A stretch of DNA of 64,000 nt from Aquabacterium olei. Its GTDB lineage: Bacteria; Pseudomonadota; Gammaproteobacteria; Burkholderiales; Burkholderiaceae_C. The stretch spans positions 3,162,001 to 3,226,000 of the forward strand of contig NZ_CP029210.1 of NCBI RefSeq assembly GCF_003100395.1, read 5' to 3'. This document shows positions 30,427 to 39,242 of the stretch, one piece after another; position 1 is the first letter of the stretch; every line of letters starts with the position of its first letter. Below the pieces are notes generated by a model that saw nothing but the letters and a program-made list of their open reading frames with translations, did not search any database and was not told the DNA's origin. A program made the translations under genes and the position numbers.

Positions 30427-31314
30427 ATGAGCAAGACCCGCAAGGGCCTCATCCTGGCCGGCGGCTCGGGCACGCGCCTGCACCCGGCCACGCTGGCCAT
30501 CAGCAAACAGCTGCTGCCGGTGTACGACAAGCCGATGATCTATTACCCGCTCAGCACCCTGATGCTGGCAGGCATCCGCGACATCCTGGTCATCAGCACC
30601 CCGCAGGACACCCCGCGCTTCCAGGCCCTGCTGGGCGACGGCAGCCAGTGGGGCTTGAATCTGCAATACTGCGTGCAGCCCAGCCCCGACGGTCTGGCCC
30701 AGGCCTTCATTCTCGGCCGCGACTTCGTGGGCGGTGCCCCCAGTGCCCTGGTGCTGGGCGACAACATCTACTACGGCCATGACCTTCAGCGCCAGCTGCT
30801 GAGCGCCAATGGGCGCACCGAAGGCGCCAGCGTGTTCGCCTACCACGTGCACGACCCGGAGCGCTACGGCGTGGTCGAGTTCGATCAGGCCAAGCGGGCC
30901 CTGAGCATCGAGGAAAAGCCGAAGGCGCCGAAGAGCAACTACGCCGTGACGGGCCTCTACTTCTACGACGAGCAGGTGTGCGACATCGCCGCATCCATCC
31001 AGCCCAGCCCTCGCGGCGAACTCGAGATCACCGACGTGAACGCCCGCTACCTGGCGCAGGGCCAGCTCAACGTCGAGATCATGGGCCGCGGCTATGCCTG
31101 GCTCGACACCGGCACGCACGACAGCCTGATGGAAGCCGGGCAGTTCATCGCCACCCTGGAAAAGCGCCAGGGCCTCAAAGTGGCCTGCCTGGAAGAAATT
31201 GCCTACCGTTCGGGCTGGATCTCGGCGGCCGACCTCGAGCGTATGGCCCAGCCGATGCTGAAGAACGGCTATGGGCAGTACCTGCTGAAAGTCCTCAACG
31301 AGACGATTTATTGA
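30427..31314 (+). CDS. rmlA: Glucose-1-phosphate thymidylyltransferase, copy A
   Basis: Makes dTDP-glucose from dTTP and glucose-1-phosphate, the first step of dTDP-rhamnose synthesis. 295 residues with the nucleotidyltransferase signature [13 protein letters not shown], then [23 protein letters not shown] with the metal-binding Asp, and EEKP. Full length. The GGGAGG ribosome site at 30414-30419 overlaps the end of rmlD. Copy B (56017) differs at scattered synonymous and some non-synonymous sites, clearly more than rmlB does. Confidence 0.95.
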   Translation: MSKTRKGLILAGGSGTRLHPATLAISKQLLPVYDKPMIYYPLSTLMLAGIRDILVISTPQDTPRFQALLGDGSQWGLNLQYCVQPSPDGLAQAFILGRDFVGGAPSALVLGDNIYYGHDLQRQLLSANGRTEGASVFAYHVHDPERYGVVEFDQAKRALSIEEKPKAPKSNYAVTGLYFYDEQVCDIAASIQPSPRGELEITDVNARYLAQGQLNVEIMGRGYAWLDTGTHDSLMEAGQFIATLEKRQGLKVACLEEIAYRSGWISAADLERMAQPMLKNGYGQYLLKVLNETIY

Positions 31315-31320
31315 TCCATC

Positions 31321-31890
31321 ATGAAATTCATCGAAACAGATCTACATGATGTCCTGATAATTGAGCCGGCTGTATTTAGCGACGATCGAGGCTGGTTCAT
31401 GGAGAGTTTCAACCAAACACGATTCGAAAGCGAACTGGCGAGGCTTGGCAGACCTGTCCCCAAGCCATTTATACAGGACAACCACTCATGCAGCCGGAAA
31501 GGTGTACTAAGGGGGATGCACTACCAGCTCGCGCCCCGTGCGCAGGGAAAACTGGTTCGTGTGGTCAAGGGCGCAGCATTTGATGTAGCAGTCGACATTC
31601 GCAAGGACTCACGCACATTCGGGAAATGGGTTGGAGTCAAGCTGACAGCAGGCAATTGCAGACAATTATGGATTCCAGAGGGCTTCGCGCATGGATTCCT
31701 CTCGCTCGAGGATGAAACGCACTTTCTCTACAAAACAACAGACACTTATTCAAAAGATCACGAACGCGGCATCCGATGGGATGATCCGCAAATTGGAATC
31801 AATTGGCCGATAAGCACCCCTGATTACTTGGCACCCAAAGATGCAGCAGCACCAACCCTCGCAGAAGTACATTTCTCTGAGTTGGGCTGA
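31321..31890 (+). CDS. rmlC: dTDP-4-dehydrorhamnose 3,5-epimerase, copy A (divergent)
   Basis: Cupin epimerase acting between RmlB and RmlD. 189 residues with QDNHSCSRKGVLRGMHYQ (catalytic His), PEGFAHGF and DTYSKDHERGIRWDDP. Unlike rmlBDA in the same cassette, its codon use is A/T-rich (for example ATT, GAA and ACA are common), and it is only moderately similar to copy B at DNA level. It therefore appears to be the original rmlC of the A/T-richer block, with the rest of the cassette replaced. Confidence 0.95.
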   Translation: MKFIETDLHDVLIIEPAVFSDDRGWFMESFNQTRFESELARLGRPVPKPFIQDNHSCSRKGVLRGMHYQLAPRAQGKLVRVVKGAAFDVAVDIRKDSRTFGKWVGVKLTAGNCRQLWIPEGFAHGFLSLEDETHFLYKTTDTYSKDHERGIRWDDPQIGINWPISTPDYLAPKDAAAPTLAEVHFSELG

Positions 31891-31933
31891 ATTCCCTTGA
31901 GCAGGCAGCATCCCGCAGAATCACTCAATGTAT

Positions 31934-32920
31934 TCAGCGTACCAAGTGCCCCTGGTGCCTGCTAAGCACTGCCCCGATTGCTGCCTTTTTAAACCAACGG
32001 CCGCCACCGGAAAGAAGGAAAATCAACCACCCAAATACCACCCCGATCTCCCATGGGCCCCTGCCAATATACTTATTCACGTGCTTCATGTAGGACCATG
32101 ATCCGGTTTTCATCCTACTTCGAAGCCCGGCCCAGCGCTGCTGACTAACATAAACAATTTGCATCGCAACCCGCACGCGCCAATCGATCAGTCCGCGCTC
32201 ATCCACCTTAGAGTACAACCGGCGCAGCAGTTCGCCCATCTGAGGCATTAATTCACCAACCTTGTTCAGCGTTTTGGACGCCTGGTTCTGGTGCGTACGG
32301 ATAGTCGAAACGCGCACCGCGGAGACCACCCACCGCTGGCTGCGGCCCACGCGACTCCAGAAATCAAAGTCTCCGGCATAAGGCAACCTCTGGTCAAACC
32401 AACCATGCTTGGCTACGATTTCTGTGCGCAGCGATACATTGGATAGGTTACCAGGAATGCATCCGAACATGAGGAAGTAAAGATCAGATATGCCTGGATC
32501 CACAATTCGGGGCAACCATTGAGCCTCAAATGCCCCGCCGTCCTTCGATGAGAAGTCTGAGCCGTGGTTTGCCCGCATGAAGGCAACATCCTCCGGCAAG
32601 ATCGACCACTCATTTAGGCATGATTCAAGGGCATATTCGTCTGTTAGCCAATCGTCTTGGCAAAGGATTTGGACGATATCCGTCTTTACCTGCTGAAACA
32701 AGAAGTTGAGATTACCGAAGATCCCGAGATTCTTTTCTTGCAGAAAGACTCGAATACGAGGGTCTTTTAATTGCAGCAAATAATCTCGTGTTCCGTCGCT
32801 TGAGCCGTCATCGCTGACGAGCAACTCCCACTGCTGATACCGTTGCCTCATCACCGATTCAATTGCTTCACGCAGATAGGCTCCGCCGTTATACGTTGGC
32901 ATGACAAGCGTTATGGACAT
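31934..32920 (-). CDS. Glycosyltransferase family 2
   Basis: GT-A enzyme of 328 residues. N-terminal SITLVMPTYNGGAYLREAIESV is the nucleotide-binding unit, VSDDGSSDGT and QILCQDDWLTDE supply the acidic residues, and PYAGDFDFWSRVG (about residue 185) is the acceptor-side loop with the likely base. The C-terminus has a hydrophobic segment (WEIGVVFGWLIFLLSGG) that could hold it at the membrane. It is convergent with rmlC (44-base gap). A/T-richer composition links it to the transferred block rather than to the epimerase and nucleotidyltransferase genes upstream on the same strand. Confidence 0.88.
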   Translation of the reverse strand: MSITLVMPTYNGGAYLREAIESVMRQRYQQWELLVSDDGSSDGTRDYLLQLKDPRIRVFLQEKNLGIFGNLNFLFQQVKTDIVQILCQDDWLTDEYALESCLNEWSILPEDVAFMRANHGSDFSSKDGGAFEAQWLPRIVDPGISDLYFLMFGCIPGNLSNVSLRTEIVAKHGWFDQRLPYAGDFDFWSRVGRSQRWVVSAVRVSTIRTHQNQASKTLNKVGELMPQMGELLRRLYSKVDERGLIDWRVRVAMQIVYVSQQRWAGLRSRMKTGSWSYMKHVNKYIGRGPWEIGVVFGWLIFLLSGGGRWFKKAAIGAVLSRHQGHLVR

Positions 32921-33126
32921 CTAAGTTGCTCCAATGTGCCGTTGAGGCAACCATCTTAGGCGATGCTTGCCATAAGCGGCCGCCGCCCCCCTCAAGCAAG
33001 GTGACACCGACGACACTCTAATTGGGGCGACCGAACCGCGGCCGGGACAGCTTGAATGAGCCTTCGCTTGATATCGGTCTTCACGCAGCCTTCTTTCGGC
33101 TCGTACATATTTTGATTGCACTTGCT

Positions 33127-34140
33127 TCAGGCGGGAAAGAAAGAGCGGTACCAACGAACAAAGGAAGAAATCCCCTCCTCCAGCTGAACACCGGGATGAA
33201 CTCCCGTCCACGCCTCCAGCGCCCCCACATCCGCATACGTCGCTGCCACATCCCCCGGCGCCATGGGCTGCAGGTCCAACTCGGCCTTCTTGCCCAGCGC
33301 ATCCTCCAGGCAGGCGATGAAGTCCATCAACGCCACCGGCTCGCTGTGCCCGATGTTGAACACCCGGTACGGCGCCCATGACGTGGCAGCCGACGGGTTC
33401 ATCCGGTCAAAGTCCCCATCGGGCTGGGGCGGTCGATCGGCCGTCGCCACGACGCCCGCCACGATGTCGTCTATGTACGTGAAGTCGCGCTTCATGTTGC
33501 CGTGGTTGAACACCTTGATCGGCTCGCCGGCCAGGATCGCCTTGGTGAACAGGAAAGGCGCCATGTCGGGCCGACCCCAGGGGCCATACACCGTGAAGAA
33601 ACGCAACCCGGTGGTGGGCAGTCCATAGAGGTGGCTGTACGTGTGGGCCATCAGCTCGTTGGCCTTCTTGGTGGCGGCGTACAGGCTCACGGGGTGGTCC
33701 ACCGCGTCGGTCTCGGCAAACGGCATCTTGGTGTTGCCGCCATACACGCTCGAGCTGCTGGCGTACACCAGGTGCTTCACGCCATGGTGCCGGCAGGCCT
33801 CCAGCACGTTCACAAAGCCCACCAGGTTGGACTGCGCGTACGCGTGCGGGTTGGTGATCGAGTACCGCACGCCGGCCTGGGCCGCCAGATGGATGACGGT
33901 GTCGAACTGCTCAGCCTCAGCGAGCGCGGCCAGGGCCGCGTTGTCCGCCACGTCCATTTTCACGAAACGGAACGTGCCGCCCGCGGCCTGAATCTCGGCC
34001 AGCCGGGCGTGCTTGAGCGCCGGGTCGTAATAGTCGTTGAGGTTGTCGATGCCCACCACTTCGTCGCCCCGCGCCAGCAGGGCGAGCGTGACGTGCATGC
34101 CGATGAAGCCGGCCGCGCCGGTCACAAGAATCTTGCTCAT
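33127..34140 (-). CDS. UDP-glucuronate 4-epimerase (CapI/LspL type)
   Basis: SDR epimerase expected to interconvert UDP-glucuronate and UDP-galacturonate. The start at 34140 gives MSKILVTGAAGFIGMHV; the open frame to 34170 adds ten unrelated residues. Diagnostic of this subgroup: VGIDNLNDYYDPALKHARL near residue 28, VYGGNTKMPFAE, and Tyr-x3-Lys in SLYAATKKANELMAHTY. 337 residues, full length. The nucleotidyltransferase gene ends 30 bases upstream on the same strand, so they probably share a transcript. No UDP-glucose dehydrogenase is present in the window, so UDP-glucuronate must come from elsewhere. Confidence 0.9.
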   Translation of the reverse strand: MSKILVTGAAGFIGMHVTLALLARGDEVVGIDNLNDYYDPALKHARLAEIQAAGGTFRFVKMDVADNAALAALAEAEQFDTVIHLAAQAGVRYSITNPHAYAQSNLVGFVNVLEACRHHGVKHLVYASSSSVYGGNTKMPFAETDAVDHPVSLYAATKKANELMAHTYSHLYGLPTTGLRFFTVYGPWGRPDMAPFLFTKAILAGEPIKVFNHGNMKRDFTYIDDIVAGVVATADRPPQPDGDFDRMNPSAATSWAPYRVFNIGHSEPVALMDFIACLEDALGKKAELDLQPMAPGDVAATYADVGALEAWTGVHPGVQLEEGISSFVRWYRSFFPA

Positions 34141-34170
34141 GACCCGGATTGTCCGGCACTTCGGTGACAC

Positions 34171-35274
34171 TCAGGCGCGGGCGTCGCCCCAGCGCAGGGA
34201 GGTGGTCTCATCGCCCTGGTAGGTGGTGCGGCCGTGGCGGTCAACGCAATACACCGGCGAGGCCACCACTTCATCAAACACGGCCCCTTCACCCAGGCGC
34301 GTGTACTCGAACAGCACGCTGCGCACCACCTTGCTGCCTTCACGCAGACGGCAGCCGTGGCCGATCCAGGCGGGCCCCTCGATGGTGACGCCCTTTTCAA
34401 CGCAGGAGCCCGAGCCGATGTACACCGGCCCGGTGATGTTCACCGAATCCCAGTCGACGCTGGTGTTGAGGCCCACCCACACGCCCGGACGCACTTCCTT
34501 GCCGGGCATGTCCATCTGGGCGATTTCACCGCGCAGCACGCGTTGGCACACGGCCCAGTAATCGGCCACACGGCCGATGTCGATCCAGTTGAAGAAGCGG
34601 CTTTGCGCATAGAACGGCAGGCCCTTCTCCACCAGCATCGGGAAGAGCTGGCTGCCGATGTCGAACTCCTTGCCCGGGGGGATGAGGTCGACCACGGCCG
34701 GCTCGAAGATGTAGATGCCGGTGCTGGCCAGGTTCGAGCGGGCTTCTTCGGGGGAAGGCTTTTCCTGGAAGGATTCGACCTTGCCGTCCTTGCCGGCCAC
34801 GACGATGCCGTAGTTCTTGACCTGATCGCGCGGGACTTCCAGCGTCACGACGCTGGCCAGGGCCTCCTTGGCCTTGTGCTCGAACAGGGCGGCCTTGATG
34901 TCGAGGTCGATGATGGCGTCGCCGCACAGGACGATGGTGGTTTCGTCGAAGAAGCCGGAGAAGTCCTGGATGCGGCGCATGCCGCCAGCGGAGCCCAGCG
35001 GCTTGGGCACGATCTCGCCGTGCTCACGAACACCTTCATAGGCGTAGCCGATGTTGACGCCGAAGCGGTGACCGTCGCCGAAGTAGTTCTCGATCTTCCA
35101 GTGGTTGAACGCCACGTTCACCATGATGTCGGTGACGCCGTAGCGGGCCAGGTGCTCGATGATGTATTCCATCACCGGCTTGCCCAGAATGGGCACCATG
35201 GGCTTGGGGGTCTGCTTGGTGAGGGGGCGTACGCGGGTCCCTTGCCCGGCCGCCAGGATCATTGCTTTGGCCAT
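34171..35274 (-). CDS. NDP-sugar pyrophosphorylase, mannose-1-phosphate guanylyltransferase-like
   Basis: 367-residue nucleotidyltransferase of the GMPP/GlmU-like group. The start at 35274 gives MAKAMILAAGQGTRVRPLTKQTPKPMVP, the substrate-binding signature; the frame open to 35343 lacks homology. LCGDAIIDLD carries the metal Asp, and FQEKPSPEEA and FFNWIDIGRVADYW are typical of the family. The C-terminal part (about 260-350) has hexapeptide-like repeats (VWVGLNTSVDW, VYIGSGSCVEKG, AWIGHGCRLREG). It could supply GDP-mannose for gmd, but the exact nucleotide is not certain from sequence alone. Confidence 0.85.
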   Translation of the reverse strand: MAKAMILAAGQGTRVRPLTKQTPKPMVPILGKPVMEYIIEHLARYGVTDIMVNVAFNHWKIENYFGDGHRFGVNIGYAYEGVREHGEIVPKPLGSAGGMRRIQDFSGFFDETTIVLCGDAIIDLDIKAALFEHKAKEALASVVTLEVPRDQVKNYGIVVAGKDGKVESFQEKPSPEEARSNLASTGIYIFEPAVVDLIPPGKEFDIGSQLFPMLVEKGLPFYAQSRFFNWIDIGRVADYWAVCQRVLRGEIAQMDMPGKEVRPGVWVGLNTSVDWDSVNITGPVYIGSGSCVEKGVTIEGPAWIGHGCRLREGSKVVRSVLFEYTRLGEGAVFDEVVASPVYCVDRHGRTTYQGDETTSLRWGDARA

Positions 35275-35442
35275 GACGCTGCTTTCAGTCTTGTATGAAC
35301 GGCCCTGCCGCAACCGGGCGCGGGCCACGGCGAGGCCATGCACGCATCATGCCACCAGCACGCCACAGCGACGAGTAGCCAAACGTGGGACCGGGTGAAC
35401 GGGTGATTGCATTTGTGAGCGGGCGCTAATGAAGCCCCTTCA

Positions 35443-35461
35443 GCCCCCGCTCTGAGGGGGC
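35443..35461. promoter_or_regulatory. GC-rich hairpin upstream of the GT4 gene
   Basis: GCCCCC (35443-35448), 7-base loop, GGGGGC (35456-35461). It lies 25 bases before the ATG at 35487, in the 210-base divergent gap between the nucleotidyltransferase and locus B genes, and could affect translation or reflect a transcription start region. No T-run, so it is not an ordinary terminator. Confidence 0.35.
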
Positions 35462-35486
35462 GGCGGCGAGAGGACGGTGTGATTTG

Positions 35487-36593
35487 ATGAATCGCATGAG
35501 TGTTCTCCCTCACCGTCGTACTTTTGTTGTCAACGGGCGCTTCATGGGCCGGCCCGTGACCGGTGTGGAGCGGTTTGCCCACGAAACGCTGCGCGCGCTG
35601 GACCAGGCCATGCCGCACGCGCTGCCTCACACCGAGTTGCTGGTGGCCGTGCCGCAAGGCGTGCCGGACAAGCTGGGGCTCAAGCATGGCCGGGTGGTGC
35701 AGGTGGGTCGACGCCAGGGCCACGCCTGGGAACAGATGGAGCTGGCGCGCTTCCGGCCCGAGTTGCCGTTGCTGAACCTGTGCAACACGGCGCCGCTGCG
35801 ACGCACCGGGCAGCTGGTGGTCATCCACGACGCCGCCGTGTTCGCGCTGCCGCAGGCCTACAGCTGGCGTTTTCGCCTGGCTTACCGGGTTCTGCATCGT
35901 TTACTGGCACATTCCGCCGCGCGCATCCTCACGGTGTCGGCGTTCTCGCAGCAGGAGTTGGCTCGTCATCTCAATGTGCCGGCAGAGCGCATTGGTGTGC
36001 TGGCAGCGGGCGGCGACCACATGCTGCGCGTGACGCCCGACGACGGCGTACTGGATCGCCACGGACTTCGCCAGCGGCCGTACGTGCTCGCCGTGAGCAG
36101 CAACCACCTGGGCAAGAATTTTGCTGTCGTGGCGCAGGCCATGCTGCGCTTGCAGCGGCCTGACTTCGACGTTGTCATCGCAGGCGGCTTGAACCATGCC
36201 GTGTTCTCTCGCTCCGAGCAGTCGCTGCCGCCCTTCATCAAACGGGTGGGCTACGTGTCGGACGGCGAGTTGAACAGCCTGTATCAGCACGCAGCCGTCT
36301 TCGTGTTCCCGTCGGTGTACGAGGGATTCGGGCTTCCTCCGCTGGAAGCCATGACGCTGGGGTGCCCGGTGGTGTCGTCGCACGCGGCCTCAATGCCCGA
36401 GGTGTGCGGCGATGCCGCCGTGTATTTCGACCCGCATGACCCGGACGCTTGCGTTCGGGCGTTGGATCAGGTGATGAAGTCGGGCCAGGCAGGCCGACAG
36501 GACCTGGGTGCACGCAGTCTGGCACGCAGCAAGGAATGGAGTTGGCAACGTGCTGCACAGGCGCTTGCCCATCATCTGAAGGAGATGGCATGA
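35487..36593 (+). CDS. Glycosyltransferase family 4
   Basis: 368-residue GT-B glycosyltransferase. ATG at 35487; an alternative TTG lies one codon earlier. The N-terminus FVVNGRFMGRPVTGVERFAHE is typical of mannosyltransferase-like GT4 enzymes. The C-terminal half has AVSSNHLGKNF, then FPSVYEGFGLPPLEAMTLGCP with the complete E-x7-E motif. It begins the plus-strand run of locus B. Its stop overlaps the next gene (ATGA), and GGAG just upstream serves that gene. The sugar is unknown; mannose is plausible given the neighbouring GDP-mannose-type nucleotidyltransferase. Confidence 0.88.
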   Translation: MNRMSVLPHRRTFVVNGRFMGRPVTGVERFAHETLRALDQAMPHALPHTELLVAVPQGVPDKLGLKHGRVVQVGRRQGHAWEQMELARFRPELPLLNLCNTAPLRRTGQLVVIHDAAVFALPQAYSWRFRLAYRVLHRLLAHSAARILTVSAFSQQELARHLNVPAERIGVLAAGGDHMLRVTPDDGVLDRHGLRQRPYVLAVSSNHLGKNFAVVAQAMLRLQRPDFDVVIAGGLNHAVFSRSEQSLPPFIKRVGYVSDGELNSLYQHAAVFVFPSVYEGFGLPPLEAMTLGCPVVSSHAASMPEVCGDAAVYFDPHDPDACVRALDQVMKSGQAGRQDLGARSLARSKEWSWQRAAQALAHHLKEMA

Positions 36594-37792
36594 CAGCGCA
36601 GATCAGACGCGCGGTGCTGGTGGAACGACCAGCCCCCCGCGTGCGCCCCCTGGCGGGCAAGGCCCCCCGGGTGGCGATCGTGCACGACTGGCTGGAGGTC
36701 TATGCCGGCGCAGAGCGGGTGCTCGAGCAGTTGTTGAAGATGTGGCCGGGAGCAGATGTGTTCACGCTGGTGGACTTCCTGCCCGACCAGCACCGCGGCT
36801 TTCTGGGTGACAGCACGGTGCACACGTCGTTCATCCAACGTCTGCCCGGTTCTCGCAAGCGTTTCCGGCACTACCTGCCGTTGATGCCCATGGCCATCGA
36901 GCAGTTCGACCTCTCGTCGTACGACATCGTGATGTCGTCGAGCTACGCCGTGGCGAAGGGCGTGATCACGTCGGGCAACCAGCTGCATGTGAGCTATGTG
37001 CACTCGCCCATCCGCTACGCGTGGGACCTGCAGCATCAGTATCTGCGCGAGGCCCACTTGCAGCAAGGTTTCAAGTCGATGCTGGTGCGGGCCATCCTGC
37101 ACTACATGCGGCTGTGGGATGTGCGGACCGCACCGAACGTGGATGTGATGCTGGCCAACTCGCGCTACATCGCGCGACGCATCGAGAAGTGCTACGGGCG
37201 CGAGGCCGAGGTGATCTACCCGCCGGTGGACACGTCGGGCTTCTCGCTGGTGACGCGCAAGCAGGACTTCTATGTGACGGCATCCCGGCTGGTGCCCTAC
37301 AAGATGATTCCCGTCATTGCCGAGGCCTTCCGCCTGCTGCCGGACCGCAAGCTGGTGGTGATCGGTGACGGGCCGGACATGGCCCGGCTGCGCGAGGTGG
37401 CCGGCCCGAACGTCGAGGTGATGGGGCACCAACCCGCTGACGTGCTGCGCGCGCATATGCAGAACGCGCGGGCCTTCGTGTTTGCCGCAGAAGAGGACTT
37501 CGGCATCACGCCGGTGGAGGCACAGGCCTGTGGCACGCCCGTGATCGCCTATGGCCGTGGCGGCACGCTGGAAACGGTGCTGGCGGTGGGTGAGTGCCCC
37601 CGCCCGACCGGCGTCTTCTTTCATGAGCAGACGCCCGAGAGCATTGCCGCGGCCGTGCGGCGCTTTGAATCCATCTCGGATGAGATCCGGCCGGTGGACT
37701 GCCGCGACAACGCGCTGCGCTTCTCGACCGAGACGTTCCGGCAATCGATGTCGCAGGCCGTCAACGGTGCGATCCGTGAGTTTGGCTATTGA
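36590..37792 (+). CDS. Glycosyltransferase family 4 (WbaZ/mannosyltransferase-like)
   Basis: 400-residue GT-B enzyme. I start it at 36590, where ATG overlaps the previous TGA and AAGGAG sits at the right distance; the frame open to 36449 lies in the preceding gene. Conserved segments: VAIVHDWLEVYAGAERVLEQL, YVHSPIRYAWDL, VANSRYIARRI-type text and AEEDFGITPVEAQACGTPVIAYG with E-x7-E. This matches the GT4 group often annotated as GDP-mannose-dependent transferases. It is followed after 19 bases by epsF copy B. Confidence 0.88.
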   Translation: MTAQIRRAVLVERPAPRVRPLAGKAPRVAIVHDWLEVYAGAERVLEQLLKMWPGADVFTLVDFLPDQHRGFLGDSTVHTSFIQRLPGSRKRFRHYLPLMPMAIEQFDLSSYDIVMSSSYAVAKGVITSGNQLHVSYVHSPIRYAWDLQHQYLREAHLQQGFKSMLVRAILHYMRLWDVRTAPNVDVMLANSRYIARRIEKCYGREAEVIYPPVDTSGFSLVTRKQDFYVTASRLVPYKMIPVIAEAFRLLPDRKLVVIGDGPDMARLREVAGPNVEVMGHQPADVLRAHMQNARAFVFAAEEDFGITPVEAQACGTPVIAYGRGGTLETVLAVGECPRPTGVFFHEQTPESIAAAVRRFESISDEIRPVDCRDNALRFSTETFRQSMSQAVNGAIREFGY

Positions 37793-37811
37793 ACCGATGA
37801 GAAGGTGAACC

Positions 37812-39227
37812 ATGAGTTTTGCCCAGTTTCTTGCCATCCTGCGTGCGCGCTGGAAGGCGCCCGTCTTCACGCTGGTGTTCCTCGTCACGGTGGCGATGCT
37901 GCTGGCGTTCCTGCTGCCGAAGAAGTACACGGCCGAAGGCAGCGTGGTGGTCGAAAGCCGCACGCCAGACCCCATCAACGGGACCCTGATGCCGCAAACA
38001 AGCCAGTACCTGTCGACGCAAGTCGACATCGTGCGCAGCGACCGCGTGGCCAAGCGCGTGATCCGCAACCTGAAGCTGCATGAAAGTCAGATGCTGCGCG
38101 CCAGCTGGCAGGAGGCCACCGAGGGCCGGGGGGATTTCGAAACCTGGATTGCGGAAAGCCTGCTGAATTCGCTGGAGGTCAAACCCGAGCGCAATTCGAA
38201 CGTGATCGGCATCAGCTATGTGGCATCGGACCCGAACTTTGCCGCGGCGCTGGTCAACGAGTTCATCAAGGGCTATGTGGACGTGAACCTGGAGCTGCGG
38301 GTGTCGCCGGCGAAGCAGTATTCATCGATGTTCACGGACCAGCTGGCCCAGGCGCGCGAGGCACTCGAGACGGCGCAGCGCAAGCTGTCGGCCTTCCAGC
38401 AGCAGAAGGGCATCGTGGCCACGGACGAGCGCATCGACGTGGAAACGGCCCGGTTGGGTGAGCTCTCGGCGCAGCTGGTGACCTTGCAGGCCGTGACGGC
38501 CGATGCGGTCAGCCGCAAGTCGCAGGCCGGCATCAACAGCCCGGATGCGATGAACAGCGCCGTCATCATGGGCCTGAAGGCCGACCTGGCGCGGCAGGAA
38601 GCCCGGCTGAAGGAAGAAGGCGACCGCTACGCGGACAACCACCCCGCGATGGGCCGATTGAGGGCCGGCATTGACGAGCTGAAGGCGCGCATCCAGGCGG
38701 AGTCGGCCGCGGTGGGGCGCACCAGCGGGGTGTCCGCACAGATCGCGATGCAGCGTGAAGCCCAGACGCGCGCGCTGCTGGACGCCCAGCGCGACAAAGT
38801 GCTCAAGCTGAAGGCCACCCGCGATGAGGCCATGCTGCTGGCCAACGATGTGGCCAGCGCCCAGCGGGGCTTCGACGCCATCCAGGCCCGCGTGCAGCAA
38901 AGCAGCCTGGAGAGCCGGCTGGATCAGACCAACGTCGCCGTGCTCAAGTACGCGACCGCACCCTACCGCCATTCGTCGCCGCGCAAGCTGCTTTACCTGT
39001 TGCAGGCCCTCTTCGTCGGCCTGTTCGTGGGCATCGGCATCGCCGTGGTGCGTGAACTGCGCGACCGCCGCGTGCGGGTGGATCAGGACCTGAGAGAGCT
39101 GGTCGGGGCAACGAGCCTGGGCAGCATGCCCGAGGCGCTGACCCGCGCAAGCAAGGCCCTGCCCATGCGCTTTCTCCCCCTGCCCGGCAGCAAGACCTCG
39201 GTTCGGCTGCCCAGCCCCTCTGTGTAA
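37812..39227 (+). CDS. epsF: Chain-length determinant protein EpsF, copy B
   Basis: 471-residue Wzz/GNVR protein for locus B. First membrane helix at about residues 15-36 (APVFTLVFLVTVAMLLAFLL), long coiled coil at about 190-370, proline-containing HSSPRKL segment, and second helix at about 395-418. Motifs match copy A (for example FAQFLAIL/FEQLIAIL at the N-terminus, QQQKGIV/QQQQGLV, ETARLGELSAQLV/ETARLNELSAQLV), but overall divergence is substantial, so the two are old paralogues or arrived separately. epsG follows after 15 bases. Confidence 0.93.
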   Translation: MSFAQFLAILRARWKAPVFTLVFLVTVAMLLAFLLPKKYTAEGSVVVESRTPDPINGTLMPQTSQYLSTQVDIVRSDRVAKRVIRNLKLHESQMLRASWQEATEGRGDFETWIAESLLNSLEVKPERNSNVIGISYVASDPNFAAALVNEFIKGYVDVNLELRVSPAKQYSSMFTDQLAQAREALETAQRKLSAFQQQKGIVATDERIDVETARLGELSAQLVTLQAVTADAVSRKSQAGINSPDAMNSAVIMGLKADLARQEARLKEEGDRYADNHPAMGRLRAGIDELKARIQAESAAVGRTSGVSAQIAMQREAQTRALLDAQRDKVLKLKATRDEAMLLANDVASAQRGFDAIQARVQQSSLESRLDQTNVAVLKYATAPYRHSSPRKLLYLLQALFVGLFVGIGIAVVRELRDRRVRVDQDLRELVGATSLGSMPEALTRASKALPMRFLPLPGSKTSVRLPSPSV

Positions 39228-39242
39228 CACCCTGGCCTCACC

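Larger units (their letters stand above)
28389..31314 (+). repeat. Long direct repeat, copy A (rmlBDA cassette)
   Basis: Aligns base for base, without any indel, to 53979-56904 at a constant offset of 25590. Eight differences are seen over the 1086 bases of rmlB, six of them clustered within about 60 bases near 28880-28937. Differences increase toward the 3' end of rmlD and in rmlA, and similarity falls sharply in rmlC. The left edge falls just after the stop codon of the GT2 gene in copy B. Confidence 0.93.
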
